Shown here one piece after another: positions 1-9,317 of a DNA stretch of 64,000 nucleotides. The notes beneath the pieces were generated by a model. It did no database searches, was not told where the DNA came from, and saw only the letters and a program-made list of their open reading frames with translations. Location of the stretch: contig DASRYH010000068.1 in assembly GCA_035687245.1 (NCBI GenBank), forward strand, positions 32,668 through 96,667. Reading direction: 5' to 3'. Source of the DNA: DASRYH01 sp035687245 (GTDB lineage Bacteria > Actinomycetota > Coriobacteriia > Anaerosomatales > PHET01). Position 1 is the stretch's first letter. Each line of letters starts with the position of its first letter. The translations under genes and the position numbers were made by a program.

Positions 1-831
1 CACGACCTCACGCGAGCCTACGATTGCCGACAGGGGCATGATTCCACCGCCCAGCGCCTTGCCCAGAATCAGCAGGTCGGGCTTGACGCCCTCGCGGTCG
101 CAAGCGAAGGTCGCGCCGGTACGCCCGAAGCCCGTCTGGATCTCGTCGGCGATCATGAGGACGTCGTGGCGAGTGCAGACGTCGCGCACGGCCCGCAAAT
201 AGCCGTCCGGTGGCACGATCACGCCAGCCTCCCCCTGCACGGGTTCCACGAGAAAGCCGACGACGTTCGGGTCTTGCGCAAGCACCCGCTCGAGCGCGTC
301 CGCGTCGCCGAATGGAATCGAGACGAAGCCGGGTGTGAACGGAGCGAAGCCGCTGCGCGAGCCTTCGTCGCTCGAGAAGCTGATGATCGTGGTCGTGCGC
401 CCGTGGAAGTTGTGGTCGCACACGACGATCGTGGCTTTGCCGGGCTCCACTCCCTTCACGTCGTAGCCCCACTTGCGCGCGGCTTTGATAGCGGTTTCCA
501 CGCCTTCGGCACCGGTGTTCATCGCGAGCACCATCTCATGGCCGCATACATCCGCCAGCTCGCGGCAGAAGCGACCGAAGATCTCGGCGTGGACCGCGCG
601 GCTGGTGAGCGTGAGCCTATCGAGCTGCTTGCGTGCAGCGGCGACGAGCATGGGGTGGCGGTGTCCGAAGTTCAGCGCCGAATATGCAGAGAGGAAGTCG
701 AGGTATCGCTTGCCCTCGATGTCGGTGACCCATGAGCCTTCGGCGGACGTGACTACAACGGGCAGCGGGTGATAGTTCGGCGCCGAATGGAGCTGCTCGG
801 AAGCGATGTAGCCTTCGGTGATGCCCGTCAT
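1..831 (-). CDS. rocD: Ornithine aminotransferase (class III), 5' part only
   Basis: A pyridoxal-phosphate enzyme of the class III aminotransferases, most like ornithine--oxo-acid transaminase, which moves the delta-amino group of ornithine to 2-oxoglutarate. I translated 277 codons from the ATG at 831 to the left edge, with no stop, so the C-terminus lies outside the window. Visible family marks are the N-terminal YHPLPVVVTSAEGSWVTDIEG stretch, NTGAEGVETAIKAARKWGY, NFHGRT, VEPVQGEAGV, the cofactor-binding DEIQTGFGRTG and the lysine loop LGKALGGG near the cut end. Acetylornithine or 4-aminobutyrate aminotransferase are close relatives; the AYSALNFGH and NFHGRTTTIIS segments favour the ornithine enzyme. 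No partner gene is visible beside it, and the next gene is on the other strand. Confidence 0.85.
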   Translation of the reverse strand, partial: MTGITEGYIASEQLHSAPNYHPLPVVVTSAEGSWVTDIEGKRYLDFLSAYSALNFGHRHPMLVAAARKQLDRLTLTSRAVHAEIFGRFCRELADVCGHEMVLAMNTGAEGVETAIKAARKWGYDVKGVEPGKATIVVCDHNFHGRTTTIISFSSDEGSRSGFAPFTPGFVSIPFGDADALERVLAQDPNVVGFLVEPVQGEAGVIVPPDGYLRAVRDVCTRHDVLMIADEIQTGFGRTGATFACDREGVKPDLLILGKALGGGIMPLSAIVGSREVV

Positions 832-1018
832 GTGACAGTGGCTCCTCGTGGTCGTCGGCAAGGTCGCTCAGCCGAGCGGCCGCTCGAGCCTCATGCTAGC
901 ACCGATGCATAGACCTGAGGGGTTTGTGGATTGTTGATGTGACGTGGTCGCAACGAAGTCAGCGCGTAGACGCTATCAAGTAGAATCGGCAGTGCGGTAT
1001 CCAGACACAGGAGGTCGG

Positions 1019-2683
1019 ATGTTCAGCAGGTTCTTCAAGAGGCAGAAGCCGGAAGAAGAGGCGCAGGTTGCAGCCGAGGCTGCGCCGCTAAACGCCCCTG
1101 CTGCTGAACCGACCGACGAGACGCCCGCAGCTGAGGCGTCGGCCGAAGCCGCCGAGCCCGCCGCTGAGGCGACGTCCGAGGCCGCCGAGCCCGCCGCTGA
1201 GACGACGCCCGAGGCCGATGAGGCTTCAGAGGCGCCGACCGAGGCCCCCGAGATGCCCGCCGAGACCTCTGAGGTGCCCGCAGAGCCCGAGGCACCGGTA
1301 GAGACCGCTGCCGGCCCCGTTGAGGCTCCTGCGCCCACTGAGACCCCCGCCGACCCTTTCGCCACACAGCAGCTCGAGGCTATCCAGCAGTCGCTCGAAG
1401 CCGAGGCACAGGCGTTCACCCAGCAAGAGACCGCGCTGCTGCCGGAGGCCGTCACTGCTGCAGCTGCAGCCGCCGCTGTCACTGCTGGCACGGAGCCGTC
1501 GTCCGCTGCCGCATCGCTCCCTATCGAGCAGCAACCACCGTCCGAGATCGACCTGGGCCCCGAGCGTCGCGGCGGTCTGTGGGTCTGGATCGGCCTGATC
1601 TTCGGCATGCTGCTCGCGGCAGGTGCCATCGGCTACGCGTGGTGGTACACGACGTCACGGCCGATTCCGGTACCGGCGGTCGTTGGCAAGGTAGCGCCGC
1701 AGGCAGTCCAGCAGATCAACGACGTCGGCCTGCGCTTGGGCCGCATCCAGGAAGAGGCCACCGACACCGCCGAAGTCGGCGAGGTCATCGACCAAGAGCC
1801 CGCCGCGGCCACAGACCTCAAGCCGGGCGACCTCGTGTCGCTGGTCGTCGCCAGCTCGCCAGTCACTACCGAAGTGCCCGAGGTGACCGGGCGCACGCGC
1901 GATGAGGCGTTAGCTCAGCTGGCCTCCAAGAGCCTTTCGGCGAAGATTGTGGAGTCCTTCGACACCTCAGCCGCCGCGGGGATGGTTATCACCCAGATTC
2001 CCGCTGCGGGCACCGACCTCAAGCCGGGCGCGCTTATCGCTCTAGCCGTCTCGAAGGGTCCTGCGCCCACGCAGGTTCGCATGCCCAAGCTCATAGGGCT
2101 CAAGCAGACCGACGCCGACACGCTGCTGTCGGCGAACAACCTGCGAGGCACGGTCTTCCACTCCTACAACGCATCGATCACGGTCGGCGAGATCTACGCG
2201 CAGGCACCGCTCGCGGACACCTCGGTCGCCTACGACTCATGGACGCAGTACCTCGTCTCTGACGGCGCGGGTACGCGTTCGGTGACGGTCCCGAGCGTCA
2301 TCAGCACAACCAAGAAGGTCGCCGAAGCGCGTCTGAAGGACCGTGGCCTGAAGGTCATCACAAAGAACTCGCCGCACCTAAGCGTGCCGAAAGGCCAGGT
2401 AATCAGCCAGATACCGCCCGCGAACGCGAAAGTGGCCAGAGGCGCGACCGTCGGGATAATCGTCTCGCGCGGCAGCTCGAACACGACGTCGGTGCCTGAC
2501 TTCAGCGGCAAGTCCTCGATGGACGCAAGCCTTACCGCCGGAACCGCAGGCTTCACTGCGCACGTGATCGAGGTGCCCATCTCGGGCTACGCGCAGGGTA
2601 TGGTCTTCGGGCAGTGGCCGGCACCGGGCACGATGTGGACGCGTCGCTTCCCAGTCATGATCGTGACGGCCCGCCTGCCGTAG
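1019..2683 (+). CDS. Membrane protein with acidic repeat region and five PASTA domains, no kinase
   Basis: A 554-aa single-pass membrane protein. I start at 1019 because GGAGG lies just upstream; an in-frame start at 944 lacks a site. Residues 15-165 are rich in Ala, Glu and Pro and contain a nearly exact 33-bp tandem duplication. A transmembrane helix runs at about 187-210, followed outside the cell by five PASTA-like repeats of 65-70 residues (about 214-281, 282-350, 351-420, 421-487, 488-554), each with a V/MP.(L/V/F).G opening and a hydrophobic end. PASTA domains in Ser/Thr kinases and penicillin-binding proteins sense muropeptides or set spacing in the wall. Here no kinase or transpeptidase domain is present, so a wall-binding or sensing role is inference. 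The low-complexity part would be cytoplasmic by the usual topology. Confidence 0.8.
   Translation: MFSRFFKRQKPEEEAQVAAEAAPLNAPAAEPTDETPAAEASAEAAEPAAEATSEAAEPAAETTPEADEASEAPTEAPEMPAETSEVPAEPEAPVETAAGPVEAPAPTETPADPFATQQLEAIQQSLEAEAQAFTQQETALLPEAVTAAAAAAAVTAGTEPSSAAASLPIEQQPPSEIDLGPERRGGLWVWIGLIFGMLLAAGAIGYAWWYTTSRPIPVPAVVGKVAPQAVQQINDVGLRLGRIQEEATDTAEVGEVIDQEPAAATDLKPGDLVSLVVASSPVTTEVPEVTGRTRDEALAQLASKSLSAKIVESFDTSAAAGMVITQIPAAGTDLKPGALIALAVSKGPAPTQVRMPKLIGLKQTDADTLLSANNLRGTVFHSYNASITVGEIYAQAPLADTSVAYDSWTQYLVSDGAGTRSVTVPSVISTTKKVAEARLKDRGLKVITKNSPHLSVPKGQVISQIPPANAKVARGATVGIIVSRGSSNTTSVPDFSGKSSMDASLTAGTAGFTAHVIEVPISGYAQGMVFGQWPAPGTMWTRRFPVMIVTARLP
1145..1210 (+). repeat. 33-bp tandem repeat, two copies, inside the PASTA protein gene
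   Basis: Two adjacent 33-base units (1145-1177 and 1178-1210) differ at only three positions and encode EAAEPAAEATS and EAAEPAAETTP. They sit in the acidic low-complexity segment before the membrane helix. The number of units is likely to vary between strains by replication slippage. Confidence 0.8.
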
Positions 2684-2737
2684 CAGCGCGCCGGACCCGC
2701 TGACTCACCCGCTCGATCGCCGGCGAGTACCCGCGCG

Positions 2738-3343
2738 CTAGCGCCGAAAGCGCTCCAGTGCCTTGGGCAGGTCGCGCAACGACGGCATCGAGATCGCCGG
2801 CCGCCATGCAGTCAGCCGCTTCGCCGACAGGTAGAGTGCGAGCGCCACCAAGCCGAGTCCGCCGAGCAGCGCGCAGGCCACGATGATCGCAGCCCGCGTG
2901 TCCATCAGCACCCGGGAGTCGTCGGCGATGTCGGTATGGCCCGAGAGCAGAAGCCCTACGAAGCCGCCTCGCACCTTGGTCTCGGCAGCGCCTACGACGA
3001 TCGCACCGGACTGCTCGAAGATGATCGTCTTAGCCACGCCCAGCGGCACTACCGACTGGCTTACAGCGAGGCCATCTGAGGCCACGAACGCGCTCACGTA
3101 GGACTGCTTGACGCTTCCCATGCCTTTGGCGGCGCCTAGGACGACCACGGAGAGCTGCGCGTCGAAGTCGCCTGCCGAAGACGCCATCCCAACGGCGCTG
3201 CCGGTTGCGCTGATCGAGCCCGCCTTGGCCGAGGCTATCGCCGAAAGTGACGCCTCCAGTGTGGGGGTCTCGACGCCGTCGACGGCGGTCAGCAGCAGCT
3301 TGTCATCTACTTCGGGAATCTCGCTCGCGCCCGCGCCTCGCAT
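2738..3343 (-). CDS. C-terminally anchored protein of unknown function
   Basis: About 201 aa. I prefer the ATG at 3343 because GAGGAG lies six bases upstream; an ATG at 3361 is also possible and adds six residues. The first 150 residues look like a run of short beta strands with small residues and repeated (A/S)xAK and V.GAA patterns (SGAIVVGAAETKVRGG, LGVAKTIIFEQSGAIV), somewhat like a polymer-forming beta-helix. A single hydrophobic helix near residues 160-182 (IIVACALLGGLGLVALAL) is followed by a basic tail. No family was recognised. It faces gatB divergently, with about 220 bases between start codons, so the two promoters share that space. Confidence 0.6.
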   Translation of the reverse strand: MRGAGASEIPEVDDKLLLTAVDGVETPTLEASLSAIASAKAGSISATGSAVGMASSAGDFDAQLSVVVLGAAKGMGSVKQSYVSAFVASDGLAVSQSVVPLGVAKTIIFEQSGAIVVGAAETKVRGGFVGLLLSGHTDIADDSRVLMDTRAAIIVACALLGGLGLVALALYLSAKRLTAWRPAISMPSLRDLPKALERFRR

Positions 3344-3566
3344 CGTGGTCTCCTCGCTCATGCCAATCGCGCCCCCTCGGACGGGATGGGTGCTCCTTCC
3401 AGCTAGGGAGGGATATACCCTCAAACACCGCAACAGTCATCGTCGCTTACACGGGTGCTCGGGTAGAATCGAGCGAACACCGGCACGGGGCGCATTCAAG
3501 AGACGCCGTCGCGCCACGCTGCCGGTACGTGACTTTCGAACCCGATACGAGGGAGCGATACGCCTC

Positions 3567-5123
3567 ATGGCGAAGGACCGTCTGCTGGAAGTGCTCGAAG
3601 AGTGGGAGGCCGTCATCGGCCTCGAGATCCACACCGAGCTGACCTCACTGAACACGAAGATGTTCTGTGGCTGCCCCGTCGCCTTCGGCGGTGAGCCCAA
3701 TACGCGCGTCTGCCCGGTCTGCCTCGGCATGCCCGGCGCGTTGCCGGTCCCGAACCAGGCCGCCATCGAGTCGACGGTACTGTGCGGACTCGCCACCAAC
3801 TGCGAGATCGCACCGTGGAGCCAGTTCCACCGCAAGCAGTACTTCTATCCGGACATGCCGAAGGACTACCAGATCTCGCAGTACGACAAGCCCTTCTGCG
3901 CCGATGGCTTCATCGAGATCGACGTCGACGGCGAGGGCGTCAAGCAGCGTCTCGACGCCGTAGAGGCTCCCAACGTCGCCCTTGCCGAAGATGCCGGCTA
4001 CAACGCCCGCATCGGCATCACCCGCATTCACCTCGAAGAGGACACGGGCAAGATGGTGCACGTGGGCGGCTCCGAGGGCCGAATCGCGGGCGCGACGCAC
4101 TCGCTCGTGGACTTCAACCGAGCAGGCACACCGCTGATCGAGCTCGTCACCGAGCCTGACATTCGCACGCCCGAGGAGGCGCGCCGCTTCGCGCAGAAGC
4201 TGCGTCTGATCTGGCTGTCGCTGGGCGTCTCCGACTGCAACATGGAAGAGGGCTCGATGCGGGTGGACGCAAACGTGAGCGTCCGTCGCCGCGGTGCAAC
4301 CGAGCTCGGCACGCGCGCAGAGATCAAGAACCTCAACTCCTTCAAGTCGCTGCACGACGGCGTGGCCTACGAGATCGTTCGGCAGGCTGAGCTCATCGAG
4401 GCTGGTGGCGAGGTCGTGCAGGAGACGCGGCACTGGGACGCGGGCGCTAAGCGCACGAGCACCCTGCGCAGCAAGGAAGAGGCACACGACTACCGCTACT
4501 TCCCCGAGCCCGACATGGTGCCCTTCGAGTTCTCACCTGAGTTCATCGATCGAGTCCGCGAGCGCCTGCCCGAACTCCCCGACGCGCGCAAGGCGCGCTT
4601 CATCGCTGACTACGCCCTGCCGGTCCACGACGCCACCGTGCTCACGAGCGACTTGGACACGGCCGACTTCTACGAGGCGGCCGTGACGCTGGCTGGAGTG
4701 GGCAGCGCGAAGGCGATCAGTAACGTCATGCTCAACGACCTTTCGGCGCACCTGAACTCTGCGGGCATCTCGGTTGTGGACAGCAAGATCGTCCCGTCGA
4801 TGGTGGCCGAACTCGTGGAACTCGTGGATGCAGGCACGATCTCGGGCAAGCAGGCCAAGGAGGTCTTTGCCGAAATGGCTGCGAGCGGCGACGCTCCGGG
4901 AGCGATCGTCGAGCTCAAGGGCATGAAGCAGGTCTCGGACACCGGCGCGATCGAGTCGGTCGTCGACGCCGTTCTCGACGCCAACCCGGCCAAGGTCGAG
5001 GAGTACCGTGGAGGCAAGACCGGGCTCATGGGCTTCTTTGTCGGCCAGGTGATGCGGGAGATGGGCGGCCAGGCCAACCCCGGCGTGGTCAACGAGCTGC
5101 TGAAGTCCAAGCTCGAAGGCTAA
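3567..5123 (+). CDS. gatB: Aspartyl/glutamyl-tRNA(Asn/Gln) amidotransferase subunit B
   Basis: Subunit B of the GatCAB amidotransferase, which phosphorylates Glu-tRNA(Gln) or Asp-tRNA(Asn) and amidates it with ammonia supplied by GatA. The 518-aa product starts at 3567 after GAGGGAG; the frame is open upstream to 3108 but that part shows no homology. GLEIHTEL opens the catalytic cradle at residue 18, the zinc ligands are C34, C36, C49 and C52 (FCGCP and CPVCLG), and HLEEDTGKM, DFNRAGTPLIE and EIKNLNSF are conserved GatB segments. The C-terminal third is the helical and YqeY-like tRNA-binding tail. gatC and gatA are not within the neighbouring genes, so the complex must be encoded at split loci. 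Confidence 0.95.
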   Translation: MAKDRLLEVLEEWEAVIGLEIHTELTSLNTKMFCGCPVAFGGEPNTRVCPVCLGMPGALPVPNQAAIESTVLCGLATNCEIAPWSQFHRKQYFYPDMPKDYQISQYDKPFCADGFIEIDVDGEGVKQRLDAVEAPNVALAEDAGYNARIGITRIHLEEDTGKMVHVGGSEGRIAGATHSLVDFNRAGTPLIELVTEPDIRTPEEARRFAQKLRLIWLSLGVSDCNMEEGSMRVDANVSVRRRGATELGTRAEIKNLNSFKSLHDGVAYEIVRQAELIEAGGEVVQETRHWDAGAKRTSTLRSKEEAHDYRYFPEPDMVPFEFSPEFIDRVRERLPELPDARKARFIADYALPVHDATVLTSDLDTADFYEAAVTLAGVGSAKAISNVMLNDLSAHLNSAGISVVDSKIVPSMVAELVELVDAGTISGKQAKEVFAEMAASGDAPGAIVELKGMKQVSDTGAIESVVDAVLDANPAKVEEYRGGKTGLMGFFVGQVMREMGGQANPGVVNELLKSKLEG

Positions 5124-5147
5124 AGCGCGAAGGCTAGCGATACACGA

Positions 5148-5182
5148 GAGGCCCCGGAGCGCATGCGCCCCGGGGCCTCTTT
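5148..5182 (+). terminator. Rho-independent terminator after gatB
   Basis: A perfect 10-bp stem (5148-5157 with 5171-5180) is followed by TTTG. It lies between the convergent ends of gatB and the S55 protease gene, so it may serve both strands. Confidence 0.8.
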
Positions 5183-5218
5183 GAGTGTTCGCTCAGTTGA
5201 GAGCCGCTTTGGCTGTCA

Positions 5219-7687
5219 CTACCTCACGAAGATGGTGACCGTCTTGGACTTGCCTGCGGCGTTGGTCGCGCCTGCCAGCGTGCGCACGCGCACCTGCCAG
5301 CGACCCTTCTTCTTGATCTTCCAGGTCTTCACCGCTTCGGCGTGGTTGCCCTTCGCGACCAGTGTGCGGGTCGCGATCTTGCGCCAGCCGTGGTGGCGCT
5401 TGCTGTAGTACTCGAAGACGACCTTGCTGCCCACGGTGCCCGCTGGGTAGACCTTGGCCGTGAGCTTGGTCTTGTCGCCCTTCTTCAGCCAGCGATCTGA
5501 GACCTTCACGGACGGCTTGGCCTTTACCCTCACAGTCACGCTGTCCTCGGCGTAGACGGCGGTCTTCGTCCCCTTGTAGACCGCGCGCACGGTGGTATTG
5601 CGGCGCAGGCCAGGGATGTAGGCTGTGAAGCCGGGGTTCTCGCTTTCGGCACCGTAGCTGGTCTTGACCTCCTCGACGAGGCGCTCAGTGCCGCCCGCGG
5701 ACTTCGCGTAGATCTGGACCGTGGCGCTCGGCTCGACGCCGGCGAGTGTTCCGCTGACGACCGCGTCGCCGCCGTAGCCGACCGTGCCCTGCGCAGCAGT
5801 GAGTGACATGCTCGTGCCCGACTTGGTTGCCGAGCCGCGCAGGTAGACGCCGGTGGTGATCGTGCTCTCGACGGTAATCGTGTCCGCCGAACTCCCGCTC
5901 GCAGCGCCGTCGCCTTCCTCAGAACCCATGTCGGGCGCGCCGAAGCTGAGCAGCAGGTCGTTGTAGCTGGCGGCGGAGTTCACGTCATCAACGATCTCGG
6001 CGATCGTGCGACGGTCGTCTTGCGGCGTGCTGCTGCCCTCGGGCACACCGCTCACCATCGCGACGATGTCGCTCACGGCTGCACTGTCGGAGAGCTGCGT
6101 CACGCATGTGGCGGTGAGTCGACCAGTGAGTGGCGTGCCCTCGGGAAGCGTGAGGATCTTCTCAACGACGACGGGTTCGACGACTCCGTACTGCAGGAGC
6201 TTGATACGGATGAGGTTGTCGCCGATCCTCAGGCCGTTTGGCGCATCGACCTCGGAGATGGTCGCGAGGCGGCGCTTCGGCGAGAAGGCGACCTCGAGAT
6301 TGACGGACTGGATGTTGAGCTTGTCGGAGTACAGACCGGCGTCGTAGACGGTCATTAGCTCGTCGATCGCGTTGGCTACGTCACCGCTGACGGCCACGGT
6401 GATGTCGTCACCCGCATCTACGAGGTTGGTGACCTCGATCTTGTGCGTCTTGGTTCCATCGCTCACGACCACCGTTGTGGTGGTAGCCGCGCTGCCTGGC
6501 ACGTAGTAGCCGGGGTAGAGCCGGTAGCCGGCGAGGGCGACTGCTCCCGCGGCGGAGTACGCATAGCCCAGCGAGGAGTTGAACATCGGCCGCGAGAAAC
6601 TCACGGCGGTGCTCGTCTGCTCGATCGTGGCACCTGAACCAGAAAGCCTGACAGCGTGTGCCGTGACAGGCGTAACGGGGATGTCTTGGCCGACCACGGC
6701 CATGCATCCCGCGAGCCTGTCTTTGACGAAGGCTCCACGCGGTTCGCTTGAGGGGGAAGCGAACTTGAACGAGCTCCATGAGCTCTGCCACGAGCCGTCC
6801 ACCCACGCGTCGGTGAGAAACATGCTCTCGGGCTCCATGTTGAAGAGGGGATGGCCGAAAGCCATCACGTTGTTGCCGTTGCGGTAGGTTTCGGTGCCTA
6901 TGCCGCCCATCCAGGCATCGCCGGTGGCGATGAGCGCGCCGATTGATGCGCCGGGATCGAGCGTCTGAGGCGGCAACGAACTCGCGCTGTAGGAGCCACC
7001 GCTCGCCATCGCGGTGGGGGTCAGGCCCGCACGCTTGAGGGCGGCGCTCAGCAGCTTGTAGGCGCCGCTTCCGGGCTTCACGCCGCCGATGAACGCCTCG
7101 GACAGCGGATGCGCGACCATCGCGCCCGCAGCGGCCTCACCGGCGTAGCGCTCGGGCTCATCGGTCAGGATCACGCGGTCGACGATCGAGCGCCCTGCAA
7201 TCACCGGGTTCTTGAGCGTCGACGCCATACCGAGCGGCGCGTTCTCGACCGCAATCATGTCATCGATAGGTGTGGCGAGGCCCGCGCCGTTGAGCGCGAA
7301 GTCGCCGGCGTAGGCTACGGCGCCCACCATCTTGTCGGTGCCGCCGTCGTCGACGTAGAGCGGGCTTCCGCTCATGCCCGAGGCGATGCCGCCGGCAACG
7401 GCGTCACCCGTCGAGGTGAACAAGATGAGCGTAGACGTCGGCGAGTCGGTCACGACGCCCACGACCGTCGCATCGACTTTCGAGATGGTGTAGCCCTTCA
7501 ACACCGTCTTGAAGTGGCCCGTGAGTGTGCCGGTTGGAGAGGCGGCAAGCGCCGCTCGCAGCTGGGCCACACTCATCGTTGGGTCGGCGGGTGCAGCCAG
7601 TGCCGTTGATGTCACGCACAGCGCGAAGGCGCAGGCGAGCACGAGCAGGAGCGCCGCACGGTGTGCGACGTGCTTCGGTACTACCAC
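5219..7687 (-). CDS. Secreted SpoIVB/S55-like serine protease with C-terminal Ig-like domains
   Basis: An 822-aa exported protein, started at a GTG (7687) after a GGGGGG Shine-Dalgarno. A signal peptide covers residues 1-32. Residues 35-300 resemble the SpoIVB peptidase S55 domain, with the nucleophile motif GMSGSP at 104-109 followed by MVGAVAYAG, the layout seen in SpoIVB where the strand after the serine reads IGAV. The middle (about 350-560) has beta-rich segments of unknown family. The C-terminal 250 residues look like two or three Ig-like units, the last rich in Lys and Arg (WKIKKKGRWQVRVRTLAG). SpoIVB cleaves SpoIVFA during sporulation, but no sporulation gene is in view, so substrate and role are unknown. 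Its final domain resembles that of the giant protein at 48.5-53.6 kb. Confidence 0.75.
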   Translation of the reverse strand: MVVPKHVAHRAALLLVLACAFALCVTSTALAAPADPTMSVAQLRAALAASPTGTLTGHFKTVLKGYTISKVDATVVGVVTDSPTSTLILFTSTGDAVAGGIASGMSGSPLYVDDGGTDKMVGAVAYAGDFALNGAGLATPIDDMIAVENAPLGMASTLKNPVIAGRSIVDRVILTDEPERYAGEAAAGAMVAHPLSEAFIGGVKPGSGAYKLLSAALKRAGLTPTAMASGGSYSASSLPPQTLDPGASIGALIATGDAWMGGIGTETYRNGNNVMAFGHPLFNMEPESMFLTDAWVDGSWQSSWSSFKFASPSSEPRGAFVKDRLAGCMAVVGQDIPVTPVTAHAVRLSGSGATIEQTSTAVSFSRPMFNSSLGYAYSAAGAVALAGYRLYPGYYVPGSAATTTTVVVSDGTKTHKIEVTNLVDAGDDITVAVSGDVANAIDELMTVYDAGLYSDKLNIQSVNLEVAFSPKRRLATISEVDAPNGLRIGDNLIRIKLLQYGVVEPVVVEKILTLPEGTPLTGRLTATCVTQLSDSAAVSDIVAMVSGVPEGSSTPQDDRRTIAEIVDDVNSAASYNDLLLSFGAPDMGSEEGDGAASGSSADTITVESTITTGVYLRGSATKSGTSMSLTAAQGTVGYGGDAVVSGTLAGVEPSATVQIYAKSAGGTERLVEEVKTSYGAESENPGFTAYIPGLRRNTTVRAVYKGTKTAVYAEDSVTVRVKAKPSVKVSDRWLKKGDKTKLTAKVYPAGTVGSKVVFEYYSKRHHGWRKIATRTLVAKGNHAEAVKTWKIKKKGRWQVRVRTLAGATNAAGKSKTVTIFVR

Positions 7688-7837
7688 GATTAACCCCCCT
7701 CAGAGTCATTGCGGTCGCCGAATGGCACCACGTGACAAGTACATCACGTCGAGCGGGAGCTGAACAGGCGACAGAGGTGACGGTTCAGTGCCCACTCACC
7801 CCTCGCGCAACGGGCTCGCGCTGCCGAATCTGAGCGG

Positions 7838-9304
7838 CTAGCGGCCCAGCACCTTCGCGACGCCTTCCACAGCCACATTCATGACGCCCACGAGGGTCTG
7901 CGGGAAGATGCCGACGAGTACGGTGGCGACGCACAGAGGACCGATCGCCAGCGCTTCGGTGAGCGTGATGTCGGGCATCGTGGCGCGGTCGGCATTCAGC
8001 TCGCCGAAGGCTACGCGGCGCACCATCCACAGCAGGTAGCCGGCGGTTAGCACGACCGCGAGGCCTGCGACGGCGGCGTAGATCATGTAGGGGCCAAGCG
8101 CGCCCAAGATGACGAGGAACTCGCCCACGAAGCCGGAGAGTCCGGGCAGGCCGAGCGAGGCGAACGACGCGAAGACGAGAATGCCCGCAAGCACCGGCGT
8201 GACCTTCACGACGCCACCGAAGGCCGAGATCTCGCGGGTGTGCGCACGCTCGTAGAACGCGCCCACCAGCAGGAAGAGCAGGCCGGCGATCAGACCGTGG
8301 CTGAACATCTGCACACCCGCGCCCATGATGCCGGCGCCCGTGCCTGCGGCGATGCCCAGCATCACGTAGCCCATGTGCGACACCGACGAGTAGGCGACGA
8401 GTTTCTTGAGGTCGGTCTGCCGAAGCGCGATCGCAGCGCCCCAGACGATCGAGATGACCGCCAGCAGCGCGATGACGGGGGAGAGCCGAGTGAAGCCGCC
8501 CGGGAGCAGCTGCGGGCCGAAGCGCAGGAAGCCGTAGGAGCCCATCTTCAGCAGCACGCCCGCAAGCAGCACCGACACCGCGGTGGGAGCCTCGACGTGC
8601 GCGTCAGGAAGCCACGTGTGGAACGGCACCATCGGCACCTTGATGGCGAGTGCGATGCCGATAGCGGTGAACAGCGCTGCCTGCGTCGCGATGGGCAGCG
8701 CGGCCGATCCCTCACGCAGGCCGATCATGTCGAAGCTGTTGGCGCCGTTGAGCAAGAACAGCCCGATGATGCCACCCAGCATCGCGAGCGAGCCCGCCAG
8801 CGTGTAGAGGAAGAACTTCACGGCTGCGTAGCGGCGATTCGGCCCACCCCAGATGTTGATGAGGAAGAACATCGGGATGAGCACGACTTCCCAGAACAGG
8901 TAGAAGACGATGAGGTCGAGCGCGATGAAGACGCCGGCGAGTCCGGCCTCGAGCAGCAGAATCAGCGAGAAGTACTCCTTGCGCTGCTCAGAGATGTTCT
9001 TCGAGGCAATCACCGCAAGGAGCGTGAGCAGGGCTGTGAGCAGCACCATCGGCAGCGACAGGCCGTCCACGCCCAGGTGGATGCTCGTGCCGAGCGCGGG
9101 GATCCACGGCAGCTTCAGTTCGAACTGGATCGCCGAAGCGGTGCGGTCGAAGTTGGCCCAAAGCCAGCTCGCAACTCCGAGGTTGGCGGCAGCGAAGACG
9201 ATTGCCAGCGGGCGCGGCGCGCCTTCGGCAGACTTCGGCAGCAAGGCGACGACGATGGCCCCCACCAGAGGCAGAAGAACGGTCGCTGCGAGCACGTATC
9301 CCAT
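7838..9304 (-). CDS. nuoM: Complex I proton-pumping subunit M, second copy (NuoM-like)
   Basis: A polytopic membrane subunit of about 488 aa in the Mrp-antiporter family. Marks are the helix-5 glutamate region FYLFWEVVLIPMFFLI, KVPMVPFHTWLPDAHVEAP with the pump lysine and conserved HTWLPDAH, and LKKLVAYSSVSHMGYV. Start choice: AAGGAGG sits two bases before an ATG at 9307 and five bases before the adjacent ATG at 9304, so I take 9304. It is the last gene of the nuo operon and lies after nuoN, giving two M-type subunits. An 11-base gap to nuoN carries its ribosome site. An extra M could give a fourth antiporter-like channel or replace the other M under some conditions; the sequence does not decide. 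Confidence 0.9.
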   Translation of the reverse strand: MGYVLAATVLLPLVGAIVVALLPKSAEGAPRPLAIVFAAANLGVASWLWANFDRTASAIQFELKLPWIPALGTSIHLGVDGLSLPMVLLTALLTLLAVIASKNISEQRKEYFSLILLLEAGLAGVFIALDLIVFYLFWEVVLIPMFFLINIWGGPNRRYAAVKFFLYTLAGSLAMLGGIIGLFLLNGANSFDMIGLREGSAALPIATQAALFTAIGIALAIKVPMVPFHTWLPDAHVEAPTAVSVLLAGVLLKMGSYGFLRFGPQLLPGGFTRLSPVIALLAVISIVWGAAIALRQTDLKKLVAYSSVSHMGYVMLGIAAGTGAGIMGAGVQMFSHGLIAGLLFLLVGAFYERAHTREISAFGGVVKVTPVLAGILVFASFASLGLPGLSGFVGEFLVILGALGPYMIYAAVAGLAVVLTAGYLLWMVRRVAFGELNADRATMPDITLTEALAIGPLCVATVLVGIFPQTLVGVMNVAVEGVAKVLGR

Positions 9305-9317
9305 CATCGCCTCCTTA

